Shown in pieces: positions 6,365 through 9,641 of a stretch of 9,641 nucleotides of DNA (the first letter of the stretch is position 1; every line of letters begins with the position of its first letter). Origin of the DNA: 2-01-FULL-45-10 sp964450115 (GTDB lineage: Bacteria; Omnitrophota; Gorgyraeia; 2-01-FULL-45-10); assembly GCA_964450115.1 (NCBI GenBank), contig CAYVCD010000049.1, positions 1-9,641 on the forward strand. The letters are read 5' to 3'. The position numbers and the translations under genes were made by a program. The notes below the pieces were generated by a model that had not been told where the DNA came from, searched no databases, and was given only the letters and a program-made list of their open reading frames with translations.

Positions 6365-8590
6365 CTATCTTTTAGCGACGTACTTCTTCTGCCACGATAT
6401 TATCAATGGGCTCGATATATAAACGGTGGAATATACTCCCGATATGAATCCCACAAATAGACAGAACGCGAAGTTATTAAGGACCTCGCCACCAAAGAAC
6501 AGAAGCGCCACTACCACGAGCATCGTTACGCCCGTCGTAAGAATGGTCCGGCCAAGCGTCTGGTTTATGCTTAAGTTAACCACGTCTATGAAGCTACCCT
6601 TCTTAACTAGGCGTAAGTTTTCGCGTATTCTGTCATAGATAACAATCGTATCGTTGATCGAATAACCCGCTATGGTAAGTAGCGCCGCTACTATCGTAAG
6701 ATCGAACTGCCTGTGCGTGAGTGCCAGTACTCCTACGGCTATCAGAACGTCATGCAGTAATCCGATGACTCCGGCCAGCGCGTACTTTATATTGAAACGT
6801 ATCATCACGTATACCAATATGCCTGCCAGGCCCAGCAATAAACTCACGGCAGCGTTCTGCTTCAGGTTCTTCCCTACGGCTGGACCTACAGTTTCAACTT
6901 TGAGCAGATTAAAAGGATTATCTTTGAATTTACTGGTGAAGAGACCGTTTATCTCTTTGGTGGTGTCAGCTTGAGTCCTTATTATAAGCTCCTTGGGATT
7001 TCCATACTGTTGTATGGATGCTTCTCCCAGACCTATCTCCTTCAGACTATTCCTTACAGAATCTATCTGTATAGGCTTATCGAACATGAACTGCTGCAGA
7101 GTACCCCCGGAGAAATCTACGCCGTAGTTCTTTTCTCCGCGCATAGCAAATATCGATACGCCGACCAGTATTATGACCGCGGAGATCACGTAGCATATCC
7201 TTCTCTTGGAGATAAAATCTATCTTCGTCTCGGGTATTATCGACATGAACTTAAGCTTTGCGAGATCGAACTGATCGCACATAAGCTCAAATATGGTGCG
7301 CGTGCATGTCACAGCCGTGAAGAGGTTGGCCAGGAGACCTATCGTCAGTGTTACCGCGAATCCTCTTATGGGACCGGTGCCGAATTTGAATATAAGCGCG
7401 GCGGCTATTATAGTTGTGAGGTTGGAATCAAATATCGCGGAGAATGCCCTGTGGTATCCGCTCGCTATGGCCGCTCTCAAGGTCTTTCCGAGCTTAAGCT
7501 CTTCTCGTATCCTTTCGTAAATAAGGACGTTCGCATCGACCGACATACCGATAGTCAGTATCAAGCCCGCTATGCCTGGCAGAGTCAAAGTGCCCTTGAA
7601 CATAGCAAGGCATGCCAATATTATGAGTAAGTTCAAAGCCAGCGCGAAGTTGGCTATAATGCCCGCCAAGCGATAAAAAACGGCCATGAAGACGAATACG
7701 AGGAGACCGCCTATTATGGTGGCTCTCAGTCCGGCTTTTATAGAATCGGCTCCGAGAAGCGGACCTACGGTCCTCTCTTCTTCGACTATTACAGGGGCCG
7801 GCAGAGCGCCCGCTCTTAAGACTATGGAGAGATCGTTTGCTTCTTCAACCGTAAAGCTACCGCTGATCTGCGCCTGACCGGATGGTATAGGTTCGCGTAT
7901 TACCGGCGCGGACTGGACTTTTCCATCCAGAACTATCGCCAGTCGCTTACCCACATTAGCTTGAGTTATAGCATAAAAAACTTCCGCACCTTTGGTATTT
8001 AGCGCTAATGAAACGTACGGCTCACCGAACCCTCGGGAACTGAAATCCGTCTTGGCGTTCACTATCACATCACCAGTTAAAGAAGCGTCTTTTGCTATGA
8101 GCACCGGCTCGCGGCCGCCCCTCTCTCTTTCAAGGTACTTCAACTCATACCCTTCGACGGGCTCGTTGTTGAGCGCCTTCTTTATATCTTCCGCATTATC
8201 CGAAACTATCTTGAACTCGAGATGCGCGGTCTTGCCTATGATCTCAAGCGCCCTCTCTCTGTCGCTGACGCCCGGAAGCTGGACTATGATATTCTCCTTA
8301 CCCTGCCTCTGGATAGCCATTTCACCTACGCCGAACTGGTCGACCCTGTTCCTGATTATCTCCATGACCCTTTCGACGGCATCTTTTCTGGCCTCAAGGG
8401 GGACCTTGGACATATCAACTCTCAGGACGACATGCATGCCGCCCTGTAAGTCCAGCCCAAGATTTATCTTTCCCTTTTGAAGCACCTTGCCGTCAGAGTC
8501 TTTCACGGTGAAAGGCGGTAATATCATCATCACGCAAACTATTACAAGCGCTATAACGCCAAGCAGCTTCCATTGAAGACCCTTATTCAT
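6365..8590 (-). CDS. secDF: Fused protein translocase subunit SecD-SecF
   Basis: An accessory subunit of the Sec translocon that uses the proton gradient to pull proteins across the inner membrane. At 741 residues it is a natural SecD-SecF fusion, as in Bacillus SecDF, rather than two genes. SecD half: first membrane segment about 7-25, GLDLQGGMHVVLRVD (45-59), the large periplasmic domain to about 270, TVGPLLGADSI (274-283), and the membrane bundle with GMSVDANVLIYERIREE (348-364), where D352 is the probable proton-relay Asp. SecF half from about 455: membrane segment 465-483, YGVDFSGGTLQQ (489-500), VGPAVGK (568-574), and AGYSINDTIVIYDRIREN (641-658) with D647. A good AGGAG ribosome binding site precedes the ATG. 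It sits 65 bases downstream of yajC, the standard partner, and heads the tight run into the cation transporter gene. Confidence 0.98.
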   Translation of the reverse strand: MNKGLQWKLLGVIALVIVCVMMILPPFTVKDSDGKVLQKGKINLGLDLQGGMHVVLRVDMSKVPLEARKDAVERVMEIIRNRVDQFGVGEMAIQRQGKENIIVQLPGVSDRERALEIIGKTAHLEFKIVSDNAEDIKKALNNEPVEGYELKYLERERGGREPVLIAKDASLTGDVIVNAKTDFSSRGFGEPYVSLALNTKGAEVFYAITQANVGKRLAIVLDGKVQSAPVIREPIPSGQAQISGSFTVEEANDLSIVLRAGALPAPVIVEEERTVGPLLGADSIKAGLRATIIGGLLVFVFMAVFYRLAGIIANFALALNLLIILACLAMFKGTLTLPGIAGLILTIGMSVDANVLIYERIREELKLGKTLRAAIASGYHRAFSAIFDSNLTTIIAAALIFKFGTGPIRGFAVTLTIGLLANLFTAVTCTRTIFELMCDQFDLAKLKFMSIIPETKIDFISKRRICYVISAVIILVGVSIFAMRGEKNYGVDFSGGTLQQFMFDKPIQIDSVRNSLKEIGLGEASIQQYGNPKELIIRTQADTTKEINGLFTSKFKDNPFNLLKVETVGPAVGKNLKQNAAVSLLLGLAGILVYVMIRFNIKYALAGVIGLLHDVLIAVGVLALTHRQFDLTIVAALLTIAGYSINDTIVIYDRIRENLRLVKKGSFIDVVNLSINQTLGRTILTTGVTMLVVVALLFFGGEVLNNFAFCLFVGFISGVYSTVYISSPLIISWQKKYVAKR

Positions 8591-8615
8591 CTCTTGCTCT
8601 CCTGTTTCAGTTTTA

Positions 8616-8657
8616 GGTTTAAGCTTAAAGCTTATAGCAGAAAGCTTAAAGCTGTTT
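8616..8657. repeat. Degenerate 7-base tandem repeat in the yajC-secDF spacer
   Basis: Six consecutive heptads are readable on the plus strand: ggtttaa, gcttaaa, gcttata, gcagaaa, gcttaaa, gctgttt. The unit aagcttaaagct occurs twice exactly (8621-8632 and 8642-8653), 21 bases (three heptads) apart. The array begins at the yajC stop codon and ends before the secDF ribosome binding site. It is the only real spacer in the upstream gene run. It is not a convincing terminator: no clean GC-rich hairpin followed by T. Confidence 0.75.
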
Positions 8658-8937
8658 ATACCGACGCTACCCGCTTCATCCTTGCGATACAGCTCTTCTC
8701 CACATCTATCTTAACATTATCATCGACCTTTAAGGTAACCGCCGTCTCTTTAATATTGACTACGGTGCCGTGTATGCCTCCGGTCGTTATGACCTCGTCG
8801 TTCTTCTTAAGAGCCGCTATCATCTTCTTAAGCTCATCCTGGGCCTTTTTTTGAGGCCTTATCAATAAAAAATAAAATATTATAAAGATAAATATGACCG
8901 GCATCAAACTCACGATCGGATTCTGCGCTCCACCCAT
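8656..8937 (-). CDS. yajC: Preprotein translocase subunit YajC
   Basis: A small inner-membrane partner of SecDF. The 93 residues have a short N-terminus (MGGAQNPIVSLMP), one membrane helix about 11-26, the hallmark RPQKKAQDE just after it, and a cytoplasmic domain containing GDEV-like KNDEVITTGGIHGTVVNI (45-62). Length and layout are typical. The ATG lies two bases after the tgt stop codon and is preceded by a purine-rich GGGAAGG inside the tgt end, so translation is likely coupled. tgt-yajC-secD-secF is a widely conserved bacterial gene order. Confidence 0.97.
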   Translation of the reverse strand: MGGAQNPIVSLMPVIFIFIIFYFLLIRPQKKAQDELKKMIAALKKNDEVITTGGIHGTVVNIKETAVTLKVDDNVKIDVEKSCIARMKRVASV

Positions 8938-8939
8938 CT

Positions 8940-9641
8940 CTACACCTTCCCTTTCGTTTTTAAGTACCCCTTCGCGAACTCAAATCTGAATCTTTCAAAG
9001 CAATCTTCCTTGATTGCCTGCCGCGATTTCTGTATAAGTTTAACATAAAAATGTATATTATGCAATGATACCAGCCGCAATCCCAGTATCTCCTCCGTAT
9101 TGAATAGATGCCTAATATATGCCCTGGTATGAAGTCTGCACGCCATGCACTCGCAGTCCTCATCTATAGGGTTAAAGTCCTCTTTATGCTCGGCATTACG
9201 AAGCTGAAGCTCGCCTTTCCAGGTGAAGGCCTGACCGTTCCTCCCGTTCCTGGTTGGCACGACGCAATCGAACATATCTATGCCGTTGGATATGGCTTCC
9301 AGTATATCCACCGGAGTACCCATGCCCATAAGATAGCGCGCTCTATCTTCCGGCAACAGAGACGCGGTATATGAGGATATCTCATGCATCAAGTTCTGCG
9401 GCTCACCTACGCTGACCCCTCCTATGGCATAGCCATCGAATCCTATCGCCAATAGCTCCTCCACCGCTTTCTTGCGCAGGTCCGGATAGGTGCTCCCCTG
9501 GACTATCCCGAAGAGTAAGGATTTGCCGGAGCACTTAACAGTGTCATTCCCGAATGCTTTAATCGGGAATCTAGGATTCCCGCTTTCGCGGGAATGACAA
9601 ATAACCGGCTGGCCGGTTAACCGGTCAACTTTCAGTTTCTT
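8940..9641 (-). CDS. tgt: Queuine tRNA-ribosyltransferase Tgt (5' part beyond window), with in-frame repeat insertion
   Basis: Exchanges guanine-34 for a queuosine precursor (preQ1 in bacteria) in tRNAs with GUN anticodons. Only the C-terminal 233 residues are in the window; the frame is open to the right edge. A GTG at 9464 is internal and not the true start. Visible motifs (window numbering): LLFGIVQGS (42-50), GFDGYAIGGVSVGEP (67-81), YLMGMGTP (103-110), GIDMFDCVVPTRNGRNG (120-136) with the nucleophilic Asp near 125, and the zinc site C163-x-C165-x2-C168 with H194, spaced exactly as in Zymomonas Tgt. Odd point: residues about 6-35, before LLFGIVQG, are not Tgt-like. They read CHSRESGNPRFPIKAFGNDT, encoded by a palindromic repeat (9542-9599), after DRLTGQPVI, encoded by a second palindromic stretch. 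In E. coli Tgt this loop is short. The frame and all downstream motifs are intact, so the enzyme is probably active. Confidence 0.96.
   Translation of the reverse strand, partial: KKLKVDRLTGQPVICHSRESGNPRFPIKAFGNDTVKCSGKSLLFGIVQGSTYPDLRKKAVEELLAIGFDGYAIGGVSVGEPQNLMHEISSYTASLLPEDRARYLMGMGTPVDILEAISNGIDMFDCVVPTRNGRNGQAFTWKGELQLRNAEHKEDFNPIDEDCECMACRLHTRAYIRHLFNTEEILGLRLVSLHNIHFYVKLIQKSRQAIKEDCFERFRFEFAKGYLKTKGKV
9542..9599. repeat. 58-base palindromic repeat element inside tgt
   Basis: It is bounded by perfect 11-base inverted repeats, tgtcattcccg (9542-9552) and cgggaatgaca (9589-9599). Inside are cgggaatc and gattcccg around a 3-base centre, so it can fold as two adjacent hairpins. The right half fits ATTCCC-N8-GGGAAT, the core of the dRS3-type repeats known from Neisseria; the similar peptide CHSRESGNP appears when such elements are translated in many bacteria. 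I see no clear target duplication. It is probably a multi-copy, MITE-like or REP-like element in this genome (inference). Confidence 0.85.
9602..9624. repeat. Second GC-rich palindromic stretch in tgt
   Basis: Inverted arms taaccgg (9602-9608) and ccggtta (9613-9619) flank a 4-base centre. The latter overlaps a perfect 12-base palindrome, ccggttaaccgg (9613-9624). It directly abuts the 58-base element and is also in frame, encoding about RLTGQPV. It may be the outer part of the same insertion or an older one. Confidence 0.6.

Noticed and set aside
6971..7630. 219-codon plus-strand open frame
   Set aside because: It lies fully antisense to secDF, whose frame has strong family motifs throughout. 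The plus-strand product has no recognisable domain and no ribosome binding site.
8616..8657. Possible terminator after yajC
   Set aside because: The inverted AAGCTT pieces arise from the heptad repeat. There is no stable GC stem followed by a T run on the minus strand.
9464..9464. GTG at 9464 as the tgt start
   Set aside because: The frame continues upstream with the conserved LLFGIVQGS motif, so the GTG is an internal Val codon and the true start is outside the window.
9542..9599. CRISPR repeat or attachment site
   Set aside because: There is a single palindromic element with no spacers or repeated units, and it is embedded in an intact coding frame.

Overview
The window is a compact bacterial segment whose genes all read on the minus strand. 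The codon-dense layout, moderate GC content, fused SecD-SecF and the order tgt-yajC-secDF-(CDF)-recJ-(GGDEF) suggest an uncultivated Gram-negative-type bacterium. Candidate phylum Omnitrophota (PVC group) is my best guess, but it rests on gene style rather than on any marker search, so treat it as tentative.

Read in the direction of transcription (high to low coordinates), the first block is a tightly packed, probably polycistronic unit. It holds the 3' part of tgt (queuosine tRNA modification, cut by the window edge), yajC and a fused secDF (Sec export accessory complex), a cation diffusion facilitator, recJ (single-strand DNA exonuclease) and a membrane-anchored GGDEF diguanylate cyclase. 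Gaps are 1-8 bases, apart from a 65-base yajC-secDF spacer filled by a degenerate 7-base tandem repeat; recJ and the cyclase overlap as TAATG. Inside tgt, a 58-base palindromic repeat with 11-base terminal inverted repeats lies in frame and is read as about 20 extra residues.

The second block is a 303-base intergenic region (2184-2486). It contains an extended -10 promoter, a well-preserved class I cyclic di-GMP (GEMM-I) riboswitch and a strong intrinsic terminator just before the next start codon. A strand of the aptamer is perfectly complementary over 10 bases to the terminator loop and the top of its 3' arm, which suggests a ligand-controlled transcription switch.

The third block, from 2183 to the left edge, is one uninterrupted reading frame of 727 codons, still open at the edge. 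It encodes a secreted protein with a signal peptide and seven degenerate repeats of about 56-74 residues, consistent with a seven-bladed beta-propeller. It is easy to miss because it has no stop in the window.

The most interesting reading is a local c-di-GMP circuit. A membrane-bound cyclase that lacks the usual product-inhibition (RxxD) site sits directly upstream of a c-di-GMP riboswitch that gates a large exported protein. Export factors YajC and SecDF are encoded in the same upstream run of genes.
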